DNA from: Ophiothrix spiculata
Taxonomy: Eukaryota > Echinodermata > Ophiuroidea > Amphilepidida > Ophiotrichidae
Length of the DNA stretch: 24,014 nucleotides
Strand: one strand, 5' to 3'
Assembly (NCBI GenBank): GCA_000969725.1
Contig: JXSR01S008863.1
Under the pieces are notes generated by a model, which ran no database searches, was not told the origin of the DNA, and saw nothing but the letters and a program-made list of their open reading frames with translations. Shown piece by piece: positions 1 through 10,379 of the stretch (position 1 is the stretch's first letter; each line of letters begins with the position of its first letter). A program made the position numbers and the translations under genes.

Positions 1-596
1 TTCGCTATTTCTGTTATTTCTAAATGTCGATCAGACTTTGCTACTATAAAGAAAATTATAATTAACATGTCCTGTAAGTTTAAGATTATTTTTTTAGAAT
101 GAACAAAAATTTGCAGTTTAAACAGTTAAAGAATTAATGAAAATGTGATTGTGCTTTATGCGTATTCATCGAATTTCGCGCCAAAACTTGATGGACAGGT
201 TCAATATAAACAACTCATTCTTGAATGCATGGAATGCGAGTATCCGTCATTTGCATAATAGATATACTAAAAAAGAGTTCAGTTATTATTCAATTAAAAT
301 TGTATCCAATTTGATTTAATATAAGTCTGATCATGATCATTTAGAAACAAAAATGCACATTAAAATACCACAAAACTTGTATGCTTATTATTTTGTTGAA
401 TTTTAAACAAATGTGTTTCTGATATAGGTATCTACCTTTGTTGATTACTCAACAACCAATAAAGCTGTGATATTAAAATTTTATGAGTATCTAGAAGAGG
501 GTTGTTTTATAATTTGTACAAAGTGTCGTGTATCTAACTACTATAGTTTAGGCACACGGTAATTTTTCTACATGTAACCATTTTTGGGACACCTGG
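1..596. other. AT-rich stretch without recognised gene
   Basis: I see no open frame of useful length, no RNA gene and no repeat shared with the rest of the window. Two small symmetric sites are visible: the 12-bp palindrome TGATCATGATCA near 328-341, and a 7-bp stem TTGTTGA/TCAACAA near 439-456. Both are short enough to occur by chance in AT-rich DNA. Confidence 0.6.
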
Positions 597-1240
597 TACG
601 ACTCCCGTCCCCTGTCAGGTATGTATTCGAGTTTATTAAATAATCTTGTAAGCGACACACTGGCTTGTCATGCTTCTGCTGCCGTTGCCTGTTGTTTTTT
701 TCACTTGATTTTTCTTTTTTCACTGAATTGAAGTAACGATTAGACATTGAGTATGACCATTCGACAGAAAACCCATATTTATTTTCATTTTTGGGTATTC
801 AGATTTTTCAACAAGACCATTAAGCAAGAATTACTACAACTATATTATAATTAAGAAAGTAAAATTAAGTAATGAAGCACCGTCTAACACTGAACAAAAA
901 GACCTCATGTTACTTCAGGCAAACAAACCACTTAGTTCTACAATTAATTCAGGTGAGGTGTTCACTACAGATCTTAGTTGACATCTATCTGGGTTAGCAC
1001 TGACAATAATCGATCACTGCAAAGATGACAGCAGAGCGTTGTCATAAGAGCTTGGGATGAAAAAAAGGGCAACGACGTTAGATTCTGTCAGATCCAGACA
1101 GTTGTGGGTAAATGATTTTATCTACAGATATAGTTGGAAAAGTAGGTTGACATATCACTATGCTCGGAACGTAAGTGTCAAGATTTACGCAGTTGACAGT
1201 TCAATGAGTTAATATCGGGTTTAAATTCAAACCATAATAA

Positions 1241-1346
1241 GGGCTCAGTCACACACCAAAGTATAGGACTCAAATCTGCGACTTACGTACATTTATTGGG
1301 TAATTAATATACGTTTGGCTCTATGCCTTGAATTGTGACTAAACCC
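1241..1346. mobile_element. Old inverted-repeat element (MITE-like) inside repeat A
   Basis: The left end GGGCTCAGTCACACACCAA pairs imperfectly with the right end, whose reverse complement is GGGTTTAGTCACAATTCAA. The same 106-bp unit is in the other copy of repeat A at 15309-15414, so it inserted before the two copies separated. Its end resembles that of the neighbouring foldback element (GGCTCTGTCACACATC), so the two may belong to one family. No clear target duplication remains; the assignment rests on terminal symmetry and on the family resemblance. Confidence 0.45.
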
Positions 1347-1349
1347 GTA

Positions 1350-1495
1350 AGGCTCTGTCACACATCACGAAACGTACGAATAACGAACTAATAACGTACA
1401 CTGGTTTGGTCATTGAAATACATGTAATCGATTACCAAACCAGTGTACGTTATTAGTACGTTATTCGCACGGTACGGTGATGTGAGACATGGCTT
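1350..1495. mobile_element. Foldback MITE with TA target duplication
   Basis: A 146-bp element is flanked by TA at 1348-1349 and 1496-1497. Including the flanks, the ends GTAAGGCTCTGTCACACATCAC and the reverse complement of the right end, GTAAAGCCATGTCTCACATCAC, match at 18 of 22 positions. Inside them a second almost perfect pair of arms (GAATAACGAACTAATAACG side and CGTTATTAGTACGTTATTC side) makes nearly the whole element one long hairpin, with a loop near 1411-1433. The other copy of repeat A has the uninterrupted site (TTAC at about 15415-15418), which shows directly that this is an insertion. It has no coding capacity and would depend on a transposase encoded elsewhere. TA target choice fits Tc1/mariner-type or similar enzymes, but the ends do not let me name the family. 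Confidence 0.85.
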
Positions 1496-1653
1496 TACAT
1501 GAGCAATCAACGTAGCAGAAAAACCATCATCCTTCATCAGATGTAGAAAACAACGATTAGGCGAGAGGATGTTTGTTTATACATGAAGAGAAAAATATAA
1601 TGTCAATAATACAAAATTCACTCATACCTATTATATATCCAAGGTTCTGACTG

Positions 1654-1667
1654 GTCACCTAAGCAAC
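1654..1667. promoter_or_regulatory. X-box (RFX-type) motif in repeat A
   Basis: GTCACCTAAGCAAC fits the RFX-factor X-box consensus GTNRCC-(N0-3)-RGYAAC at every fixed position. It is unchanged in the other copy of repeat A (15642-15655). It lies 60-150 bp upstream of inverted CCAAT boxes, which is the spacing order seen in some RFX/NF-Y promoters. No transcript or gene start can be assigned, so a regulatory role is inference. Confidence 0.4.
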
Positions 1668-1716
1668 GACCAAACATAATAATATGGTAAATAATCAATA
1701 AAGCAGCTAAATTGCA

Positions 1717-1814
1717 TGTGTTCTGATTGGCTTAAAGTTATTCTATTCTAAAATGCAATCCGTGTTCTGATTGGCAGATTGCGATCATATGTTTTTTGCT
1801 ATCAGCCAATCAAT
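1717..1814. promoter_or_regulatory. Cluster of three CCAAT boxes
   Basis: Two direct repeats of GTTCTGATTGGC (ATTGG is an inverted CCAAT box, the NF-Y site) occur near 1719-1731 and 1763-1775. A CCAATCA in the opposite orientation follows at 1806-1812. In the second copy of repeat A both ATTGG sites survive (15713-15718 and 15751-15756), while the CCAAT at the third site has become CAAAT. The group could be a promoter remnant of a transposable element or chance; no downstream coding frame supports a gene. Confidence 0.3.
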
Positions 1815-2045
1815 ACACAGGATACACGGCGACTGATAAATGATAGATCAAAAACTGATCAGTAAATTCATCAAATTTCTGCCGGGGACGTCGGGTGATT
1901 TGCGAGGATAAACAAATATTTCCTAGCAGAAAATCTGTTCATCAAAAGTGTATGTTTAAACGAATTTCATTTATATGTGTCCGTGTGTAATCGCTTGATT
2001 TAGCGTTTGGGCGGGTGACAAAAATCGCTTTGCCATTCTAAACGC

Positions 2046-2841
2046 AAATTCTGTAGTTTACGTTTTTGTTAACAGATTGTTGGTTCCGAACAATAAAAAA
2101 GCAGGCTTTTAGTTGGAATTTTAGTTAACAAATTCTACCTTAACTGATTTGTTAGGGGAACAATTGAAAAATTAGCATTTAAATACAACTTCGTATTATC
2201 ACCAAATTTAGTCAGCATTGGCAAGATATAATCTATGGTAATCCGTCGTAATTATTTGTCGAAAATAATAATACTAATCAATAGTATACCAAGGTGTCAA
2301 GCTGCATTGCATGCTTCGATACTCATGATGTGATTTCAATCATCGACTCGCTATTTCAGTATTAATGTTATCACAAAGACTTGTTGCACAAGGTATTTTG
2401 CACCTCAGAAAGAACTATAAACACCCATTCAAATGATATTTCACGTGGTTGATATTTTCAACCAATTTACAAATTTGTTAACTACTAGACTTTTTTTTTG
2501 ATTGAACGAAATGTGCCGTGAAATTGCACTTCTGTGAACATTTTCTATCGTAAAATGACCGCGTTTCTATTGTTCTCCTTTAGCCGATTACAAAAACTGA
2601 ATTTCACAGTCGGTAGCATTACAAATTGTAAATCGTTTGTAATGGGTTTACAAAATTGTCAGTTCGCTACGTACACATCTTTTGTAAATATGAATAGACT
2701 TCACAGTAGGATTACATGGACTGGTAGACGCAATGAAAAGGAATTACAATTTACACATATGCTAATTTAACAAAAATGAGAAACAATTTTGTTAAATATT
2801 TAGTTTACTGTCCTAAACTCGATATTTGAACTCGAGAATTA
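2046..2841. other. Spacer between repeats A and B, no gene seen
   Basis: This stretch has no recognised counterpart between the second A and B copies. It is rich in short TTACAAA/TTTGTAA words in both orientations between about 2465 and 2755. A 79-codon frame at 2534-2770 does not begin with ATG (its first codon is GTG), lies in this word-rich stretch and resembles nothing I know; I do not call it a gene. Confidence 0.5.
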
Positions 2842-3127
2842 CATATATTTGTTGTATTTTTATTGGAATGCGCTATACATCATATGGAATATGTTCAAAT
2901 TAAAATATGTTATAATTTCAAAGCTTTCGTCTTTTTGCATGGCTTGATGGAACAGGCATAATAGTACTGTATGCATGTGATAAAAAGTTCTTACATGCCT
3001 TAAAAAAATCTTTAAAAATAACGCAGTTTGGATAATTTCAGATATTACCAGATTGTAAGACACATACTTACGAAGAAATTGAAAATGAGATATCAGACTT
3101 CCAAGCTGGAAGCAGCAACTACAACAT

Positions 3128-3599
3128 GTAACACTGTTGTTTGAGGTGGACATTTATTCATTTTTAACCAAAAAATCAATTTTTTTCTTCACAGAAAGTT
3201 GAAAAAGCAGTAAAAATAACAGAAATGTGTTACATAATAAAGTTTTGAACTCATTCTGAAACTTTTACTTCAGTTTGGTTGAGATTTTGTTAATTTAGAG
3301 CTCATTTATTGGTATTTTTGGTAAATTCGGATTTCTGGAAAAAAGAGGGCGCTATGCATATTTCAAATTATTGATTACATTTGATTATCGATTATGTTGT
3401 GTGAACTGTGAAGATTTTGGCTAAAAGTGATAAATAAAATGTTCTTGAGGTCAGATGCTTCATATCTAATTTCGGTACTACCCACCAGCATATCCCTTCT
3501 ACATCCAAACATGAGTTTTTATGAATAGCGCCATCTATTTTGACACTTAGAAATAAAATGTCCCTATTTCTAGTGGGTTCGAACAACAGTGAACATAAA
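3128..3599. repeat. Segment specific to repeat B copy 1, with MITE-like core
   Basis: The partner copy has about 160 unrelated bases at this point (19131-19292), so the two copies differ by insertion or replacement. Within it, AGAGGGCGCTATGCAT at 3344-3359 and ATGAATAGCGCCATCT at 3521-3536 are inverted repeats matching at 14 of 16 positions and enclose 193 bp. A second small palindrome, TAGAAATA/TATTTCTA, follows near 3548-3570. The GGCGCTAT pair looks like the ends of a small non-autonomous element, but no target duplication is visible. The word GGGTTCGAAC near 3573 resembles a Pol III B box; no matching A box or tRNA fold was found. Confidence 0.4.
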
Positions 3600-4808
3600 A
3601 GTTGTTAAAATATTAACCATTTTAAAAATATTCTTGCCGCCATTGTTAATGTTGACACATGTGAATGCAATCAATAGTTAAGGCTAATGTATAATATATA
3701 GAATCTACTCTTCATGTGTACCAAAAATAAACTATGTAAGTGTTTCATTTTAAGTGAGTAAAATCCTGTGAACACGAAATACCCCATCACGATATTCTCG
3801 AAGACCAGTAGCCTTAAATGAAAAGGAAGCATTCATAAAAAAGTTCAGAGAAGAATAAATCAATTATCTTGACATAAAAGTATTATTAATATTCATGCAA
3901 ATTGATGCGTTGACACCTGTGATTGCACTTGCATTATTTATTATTCAATTTGTCAAAATGTATTGCTGAATAATTCAGATATATTTACAAGATAGCAATT
4001 CTTCTCTACAAATTCTTCAGAGATTTAATTTGTAATTTTCAATTTTCAATTGATTGGTATAAAAGTACAAATTTTAAGTGTTGAGATTTCTTTTGGTTGT
4101 TATACACGTATCAATTTTAAGTTAACTTTATACCGCCAACAACACATTATTCTTCGCTGTGTTATATTGCTTCCTGTATTTCTGAAATATTTTTCGTTTG
4201 ATTGTTTCAAAATCTATTTTACTAAGTAAAAAGAAATCGTTTCATCTTGTCGAACTCAAGCAATAACCAAATGCGGTGTCATGTAAACTTGGATATAATA
4301 AAGGTTGACTGGCAGATCTTATTTAGTTTAAATCAAATTATGTTTAGAAATCTTTCCTACAAAAAGTGTGAAATTATCTAAAATGCGCATGTACAAAGCT
4401 TTTAAGTAGTTACCTATTGTTTTAAAATTCTAACAAAGGGTGTTGCACTTATGACTTATGAAGATAAGGTTTAAAATAGAGGTTGTTGCAGTGCTCCGAC
4501 TATGTTTAAAGATTATTTTGAAGAACACATTGTAGTCATTCATCAACACTCTCCCTGCTAAGATGATTTGACAAAACATGCAACTGTTCTTTTGACTCAA
4601 ATCCCGAATGAATTTTCCTGCAAATTGGATTTCGTGCGTAGGTTACAAATGCTCTTTCAACCATTGTTACAACCGTTTATTACCAAAGGAAAAATGTTGC
4701 CTGATTTGAATAATTATAGTCTCTATAATACATACATGCGTGCATATAAATGCGTTCATTAAGACCTGAACCATATGTGTTGTAAGAAATTAGTTGTTAA
4801 GTTTTATA

Positions 4809-4857
4809 TTACCAAATGCATTGGAATAAACAAAAAATGCATTGGAATAAAAACATT
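4809..4857. repeat. Two-copy 21-bp direct repeat
   Basis: The word AATGCATTGGAATAAA occurs twice about 21 bp apart near 4814-4851, and the same doubling is present in the partner repeat near 21919-21957. The doubling therefore predates the A-B duplication. It is a minor landmark with no evident function. Confidence 0.6.
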
Positions 4858-4885
4858 TTAAGTAACTATATAACATAATAAAATA

Positions 4886-5836
4886 CAGGGTGTCCCAATA
4901 AAAACGCAACGAACTTTGAAATTTTATTTTGAGAGAACAGAGCACAATGGTGAGCAAACGTTTCAGTAATATTATAGAGTAGACCATTGGCTTTTACAGG
5001 ATTTTTGTTTTGTTTAATTTGGATCTCTGAATCAAAAACTATTGCACATTTTGTAAAGACCCGAAAAATCTTGGTGGTCCGATTTGTTAATCTGTAAAGA
5101 TTCACCTCTGGTGACGTCATTGTGCACACGTTGAATGGAAATTGCTAAAAACATCACAATATTAGAAGAAGCATCCCTTGAACCCATTTCATGACATAAG
5201 AACTCAATTTAATGATGATCTGCTGATATTAAGCAGGTTCTTGCGTCTGGTTTCAGTCAACCTGTTGCGTCTCCTTGACGGGCCAGATGAGTCATTAACT
5301 TACTTGAGTTCTTAAACCCCCTTGTCTTCAGTTTTCTATCGTGGTTTTGATCAAAGACTTAATATTTGTTGACATCTTTCATTAGAATCCCCTTTTTAGA
5401 CTCTTTTGGTAGAAATTGTATCCTAAACTACCCGGTTATAACACCAGAAGTAAGAGATTCAAGGAACATGAGAGCATCAGGAAGATCCGTACTTTAATTG
5501 AAAATTTTGACCTATTCAAGTTAAAAGTGAACTTAAAATATCACTTGATTTTTAGGTACAGTTCAGGTAGGATTGGTTTGGATTGATTGTGCTATAATTG
5601 GTTGCAGAATTCTTTTCATTTCAAGTTTGTTTTTCTTTAGCTTGAAGTCTAAAATTAAAAATCAGACCAATGTAGATTTAAAGGGCTTTCTTAAATTCTT
5701 CATATCTTTTGACTGGAGTGATAAAAATGAAACGGGACTAAAAGAATGTTGTAGAGTAGTTAAATATGATTTAATCTTTTGGCAACTATTTGTTAATATT
5801 TTTTATTTGCTCGTTGCATTAATATTGGGACAAGCT
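4886..5836. mobile_element. 951-bp TIR transposon, TA target duplication, non-autonomous
   Basis: TA dinucleotides at 4884-4885 and 5837-5838 flank the element. Its left end CAGGGTGTCCCAATA continues with AAAACGCAACGAAC. The reverse complement of the right end reads CAGCTTGTCCCAATA followed by TTAATGCAACGAGC, matching at 23 of 29 positions. Repeat B copy 2 shows the intact pre-insertion site, AAAATATATGTC, with the single TA at 21989-21990. TA duplication and ends of this length fit the Tc1/mariner superfamily or a similar group. No transposase-like frame or DD(E/D) motif is recognisable on either strand, and the longest internal frames are under 95 codons with hydrophobic, random-looking content. 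The element is therefore called a non-autonomous or fully decayed copy; the exact superfamily is uncertain. Confidence 0.85.
5197..5314. repeat. Imperfect hairpin inside the TA transposon
   Basis: TAAGAACTCAATTTAATGA near 5197 is inverted near 5292-5314 (TCATTAACTTACTTGAGTTCTTA, written here as two parts TCATTAACTTAC and TTGAGTTCTTA). Nearer the centre TCTGGTTTCAGTCA pairs with TGACGGGCCAGA. The symmetry may mark a small element nested in the larger one, or an internal foldback of it. No target duplication was recognised. Confidence 0.4.
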
Positions 5837-6565
5837 GTATATGTCATGTGAAGCATGCCATATTTTGCTCGAAAACATGATGTATACCAAAAAACCCAAA
5901 ACAGATCTGATTCCAAAACAGATAAAATTACATTCATAATAAATAACCTGTGCTAATTATTTGTCACAATATGTCAAGAAAAAGAAAATATGAAGAAAAG
6001 AGCAAGGTACTACTTTAACCTACTTTCTCCTAAGAGAAAACATGTGATTGTGTCTATTGCTAACATAACTTAATACTCTGGAGCATTAATGGCTGGTCTG
6101 ACAACTGTAACATATTCTCTCCGCATTATCAACCGGTGATACGGGGATATTGAAGACCGTATGATATTTCTAATCCGACTTTATAATGATTGGCTAGATT
6201 ATTAGGCTACTGTTTTTCGTATTCGCTTACTTATAAATGGCACTCCATCATGATTTGTTGGCATGCACTATAAAATGAATCTATAGACAACATCCCAGAC
6301 GAGTGACCCTACTTTTGAAACGTGTTAAAAAGGGTAAAACTGTTACGAATTATGGTGAAAACTAGATTTCGCCTGTGTTGTGTTCAAATTTGACAAGCCA
6401 GTACATTTTACAATTAAAAATCCAAACTTCCAATGTTTGTATGAGAAAATTAACGTTAGAAGCACATTAACGTATAATTTAAATTCAATTTTGTTAAGTT
6501 TAGTTGTTTTACTGATAATGTTTTTTTATTATGCATCTACCGCTTACAAGATTTAAATTGAGGGA

Positions 6566-9500
6566 CACTCGGTACTATTCTTTAATCATTTCATTTTGTA
6601 TAAACCAACGAAACACCAATAACGATATTATTCCCCGTGAACAAAATAGATTGCAAGCACATCATGGAACAAGCTAAGCAAACAATAGTATCAGCCTGTC
6701 ATTATAGCTCGGCTCTGTTACAACCACCTGCTATAGAGAAGTAAGCAGAGTCGGGATTATTGTCATAGATGCCGCTGCACCTGTCTTACCCTTTGGCTAC
6801 GGCTAGAATCGTTAACCTACTGTCAAAGGCGACGTATATAAAGCAAGCAATTTTGGACGGCACATTTTCTTTTGAAAATGTATTTACATGACATTTAAAA
6901 TACAATTCACTAAGATAAAGGCAAAATAAGATAAGTCCATATTAACTAGATACTGTCTAATTAAAGAATTGTATAATTGATACTTGAGACATCATTATTA
7001 TCATATTATCTTTACTTCAAATGAACAGCGAATATTTCGTTTAAGACCATATTTGAAAGACGAATAATAATACAACACGTTAAAATTTCCGACCGAATAA
7101 CAAAATAACATACTATAATGATAGCTTCGATAATAAAATGTTTTATAGCACACTATAATATGCCTTAAAAATATCGAATTTTGCTGAAGCGTCAAGTATG
7201 TATTTTGACATCCAACTGATGGTGCATTAAATAAAAAAATCAAAGTAGCTTTTCAACGGTAAAGTCATTGGACTTGAAATTCTTACTTCACATCAATAAC
7301 ATCAGGCGCAGGACTTTATTAATCAAATTTATATGCAAGTTTGAGTAACAACCATTAGCGTTTTGACAATATGGTAATTCCAAAACACAGACTGACTACT
7401 AAATTAGCTAATTTGTTATTCACAATAAATCAACTTGAAACGTTCAGCTAATTCTATCATGAAAATGTATAAATGCTTTACATGGTTCGGATAACAAAAT
7501 CTGATACGCAATGATTAATACGCTATTTTAAGCATGGACATTGTTTTTTGTTGGTAAAAATGTTGAAGTCATACATTACTTTACATTATTCGCCATGTTG
7601 TATCCTGTTTATAATAACCTTATTACAAGAAATAAACCGACATATACATAGTAATCCTTCAACATCAGAACACTGCTCAGAAATACAAATATAATAGTAC
7701 AGAAAATGTATTGATTCTAAAATATAGTATTTTCTTTGATACCACTTTATACTACCCTACGTGCAATAAGTTAGCCACGGTTTCCATCAAAGCAACAAGG
7801 AAATTGAATGTGACAGTTTATTCTAAAAGACGTGGCACCAAATCAGCTGTATTATAGTGATAAGCAATCTATTCGAGTAAGAGCAATAAGCTTGTGGCTA
7901 TAGCAATAGCTGGATTTACAGGTTTTATTAACGTTGATAAATTGAAACCACTTGCAGGAGTGATGAAATACAAAATAATAAGTAGAATGGCACCATCTAA
8001 GTTACGTTCATTAAAATGGCTTCTAAAGAAATATCAAAATGGATACCAAACACATTAAAGTACTGGATCATGTCACCCAATATGTGGTGGAGCAGCGTTG
8101 CTTCAAGCTACACTACTACCAAAGGGACATGTCCTTAGCTTGGCCAAGCATAATCTCGATTGCCTGTCTACACATTTCGTTAGATTGTACATTTTTTTTC
8201 TCTGCTCTCCAAATTTCAAATCAATTTTGAGCAAAAGATTTTGAGCCGAAACTATAGTGCTGTGACAACCGAACTTTATTAAATATCTATCTTAATTAGG
8301 GCTGAAAAAGATCCGCCAACAACAACTGTTTAAAGTTTCTTAGCAGGTGGTGTATAGCAAAACTAAGTTTTCATCACAGTGTGATCCTATTGTTTGCTCA
8401 ACGTGTTATTTATTTTTTTGATAGTATCCTCGGTTGCATATCTTAAATAATTTTACATTTTAAATAAATGAAACAAAATAAAGTTAGACAATAATTTTAA
8501 AGCCAGATGCCTTTTTTTTTTTAATTTTAAGACACTTCGGGATTATTTCTAAACATAGTTAAAACCAAGTTTATTTGAAAATGCACAGCTTCTTTTTAAG
8601 TAAATATATTCATATTTTGGCAATATTGTTAATGATTTACGAATAATAGATGACAAATATTTCGTGCTTAGTTTGCATGAAGGAGGGTTTAATGTATCTG
8701 ATTCAAATTAACACTCATGAACACAGAAAATGTCCAATAATACTCTAGCGATTACAAAAACCTTCATACATACAAGTAAGAATACATAGCAGAAAAACAA
8801 GCCAACTATATAACACTCCTTTTCTGTAAACCCGCAAGTTTAATATCTACACTAAACATTCTGTAATATAATTGAATTTTATGTAATTAAGAACCAAGGG
8901 TATGAACATGGACTAATTGGTAACTTAACAGTAATCAAGTATGGTGAAACATGGATTTAGCTAGAGCAAACTTTTTGTTTAGTTATTCATGTAAATCATA
9001 CGGTCATATTCATGTCATCGAAGAAAACACTTTTGTCTAACATGGTGTTTTGACACACAATACCACACTTTGTCAATTTAGTGGAAAATGTTATTTCTGG
9101 CTCTTACATGGGCGTCTCTTTTTTACCACACCCACAAATGGTTTTAACAGACAAACTTAATTTTGTTAACACAAACGGAGAAGGTTCACTTGCTTGACAC
9201 AGACTTCAACTAGTTCTTAGTCATTTGAGTTTGCAGACAAACATGCAATTAAAAAAAATGAACTCTGCTGGAGGTAATAATAACACCCGGTTTATGGTTA
9301 AGCATTAGTGCTCTTGTGTTCTATTACAATATACTCTTGTTTCACGGTATAGACCTCCAGTCGTGATTCAAACAGATATGTGGTGAGAGAAAGTACCATG
9401 TTTTATGTTTGAAATAACGATGTTATGATAAGCTTGCGAAAAAGCCTACAAAACAAGCACTTTTAAGTTTTAAAACCAAAGCCAAACTGTTTGCTATGGA

Positions 9501-9834
9501 TCCATTGCACATTGCATGGATATGAGGCTGTACAAGCAATTTCAATAGTAAGGATACTTTTCAATTTTTACTTCATGATTAAACAGGCAACTGCAGTAAG
9601 AAATATGAATGTAATATCATAGAATCATTTTATTTTTCATAAATAATCAAATTTCATATTTTTTATTCACAGAAACAACATTATAAAGACAACTGACAAA
9701 TAGAAAAAATTATTTGCAAAGAAGCTTATGTATAAAAAATTATCATCAGTCCTTTTAATATCAATAATGTACATCTGGAAATTCATATTCATAATTCAAT
9801 GTTGGTGCTTTTTTATTATTGGTCAAACAGACTT
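6566..9834. other. Long AT-rich stretch without recognised gene or repeat
   Basis: I compared this 3.3-kb stretch by eye with the rest of the window and found no second copy of any long part. Reading frames here (for example 7001-7243 minus and 8039-8230 plus) are short, and their translations show no domain or composition that suggests a protein. A TATA-like CGTATATAAAGC lies at about 6833-6844 in one of the few less AT-rich parts, but no gene follows. A T-run is present near 8511-8523. It could be intron or intergenic DNA. Confidence 0.5.
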
Positions 9835-10262
9835 TACATAATACATGTATTACAAAAGCCATAAAATTGTTATTCTGTTTGTAAAATACTGGTAGCACAT
9901 AACTATCTTACAAAAGGCATAACAAGTTTACATTTTTACAAACAACATACAATTTTAGTCTGTTTGTTGATACTGGTAGCTCAAAACTAGCTAACATGCC
10001 TGATATAATAGGCCTATACACTTGTATTACAAAAGGCATAAAATTTTAGTATATTTGTTGATATAGATCATTTTAACTATACATAATATTACAATGCATG
10101 GTTTATATACATAATATTACAAAAGGCATAACATTTTAGTCTGTTTGTCGATACTGGTAGTGTAAACAAGGTTACATTTTACAAAAAGCATAACATTTTA
10201 GTATGTTTGTTGATATTGGTAGCTCAAAACTAGCTTGCATGGTTTATATACATAATATAACA
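9835..10262 (+). repeat. Diverged tandem repeat, about six units
   Basis: The consensus TATTACAAAAGGCATAA followed by ATTTTAGTCTGTTTGTTGATACTGG-TAG recurs with units beginning near 9848, 9907, 9940, 10023, 10114 and 10177. Some units add CTCAAAACTAGCT and a TGCATGGTTTATATACATAAT spacer. Unit length varies from about 60 to 110 bp because different units have lost or gained the spacer. It is non-coding, with stops in every frame. It looks like an ageing minisatellite rather than an active array. Confidence 0.7.
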
Positions 10263-10379
10263 ATATGATGACCTTGAAACCCTAACAGATGCATTCCTTC
10301 ATTTATATCCTTTACGAATATATATATACTTTTATATAGTCACGTAAAGCCGTTGGTCCCCTAGTACGAATAAACTCCG

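Larger units (their letters stand above)
597..2045 (+). repeat. Interspersed repeat A, copy 1
   Basis: This segment aligns along its length with 14671-15994 in the same orientation, with scattered substitutions and short indels. Homology starts at TACGACTCCC and stops after the shared 'ttctaaacgc/ttctgaacgc'. It has no conserved reading frame, so it is a non-coding repeat or the non-coding part of a duplication. Differences from the other copy: it carries an extra 146-bp foldback element (1350-1495). It lacks the 65-bp inverted arm found at 15474-15538. It also keeps a 34-bp unit at its right end (between the two 8-bp repeats AATCGCTT at 1989 and 2023) that is missing in the other copy. No terminal inverted repeats or target duplications for the whole unit were found, so its class is unknown. 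Confidence 0.85.
2842..6565 (+). repeat. Interspersed repeat B, copy 1
   Basis: This segment aligns in several blocks with 18842-22744 in the same orientation. Blocks: 2842-3127 with 18842-19130; 3600-4062 with 19293-19772 and its 3661-4140 part again with 20278-20761; 4141-4885 with 21212-21990; 5839-6565 with 21991-22744. Homology stops after 'gatttaaattgaggga' in both. Short reading frames in this region are broken by substitutions and indels in the partner copy, so the unit looks non-coding. Insertions specific to this copy are at 3128-3599 and 4886-5836. No terminal inverted repeats or long terminal repeats were seen at its ends. It may be a segmental duplication rather than a single transposon. 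Confidence 0.85.

Noticed and set aside
3566-3580. tRNA or SINE B box (GGGTTCGAAC)
   Set aside because: No A box at the right distance, no cloverleaf and no poly-A or T terminator arrangement.
4568-4762. 65-codon frame in repeat B copy 1
   Set aside because: It starts with TTG rather than ATG, and the partner sequence near 21669-21865 has substitutions and indels that break it; it lies in a non-coding repeat.
6833-6844. TATA box CGTATATAAAGC
   Set aside because: No frame, CpG patch or repeat border follows; TATA-like words are frequent in this AT-rich DNA.
9268-9360. Small inverted pair CTGGAGGT / ACCTCCAG, 93 bp apart end to end
   Set aside because: Only 8-9 bp of pairing and no target duplication; expected by chance in 24 kb.
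9835-10262. CRISPR array
   Set aside because: Units are diverged, of variable length and without regular repeat-spacer structure, in a eukaryotic window.
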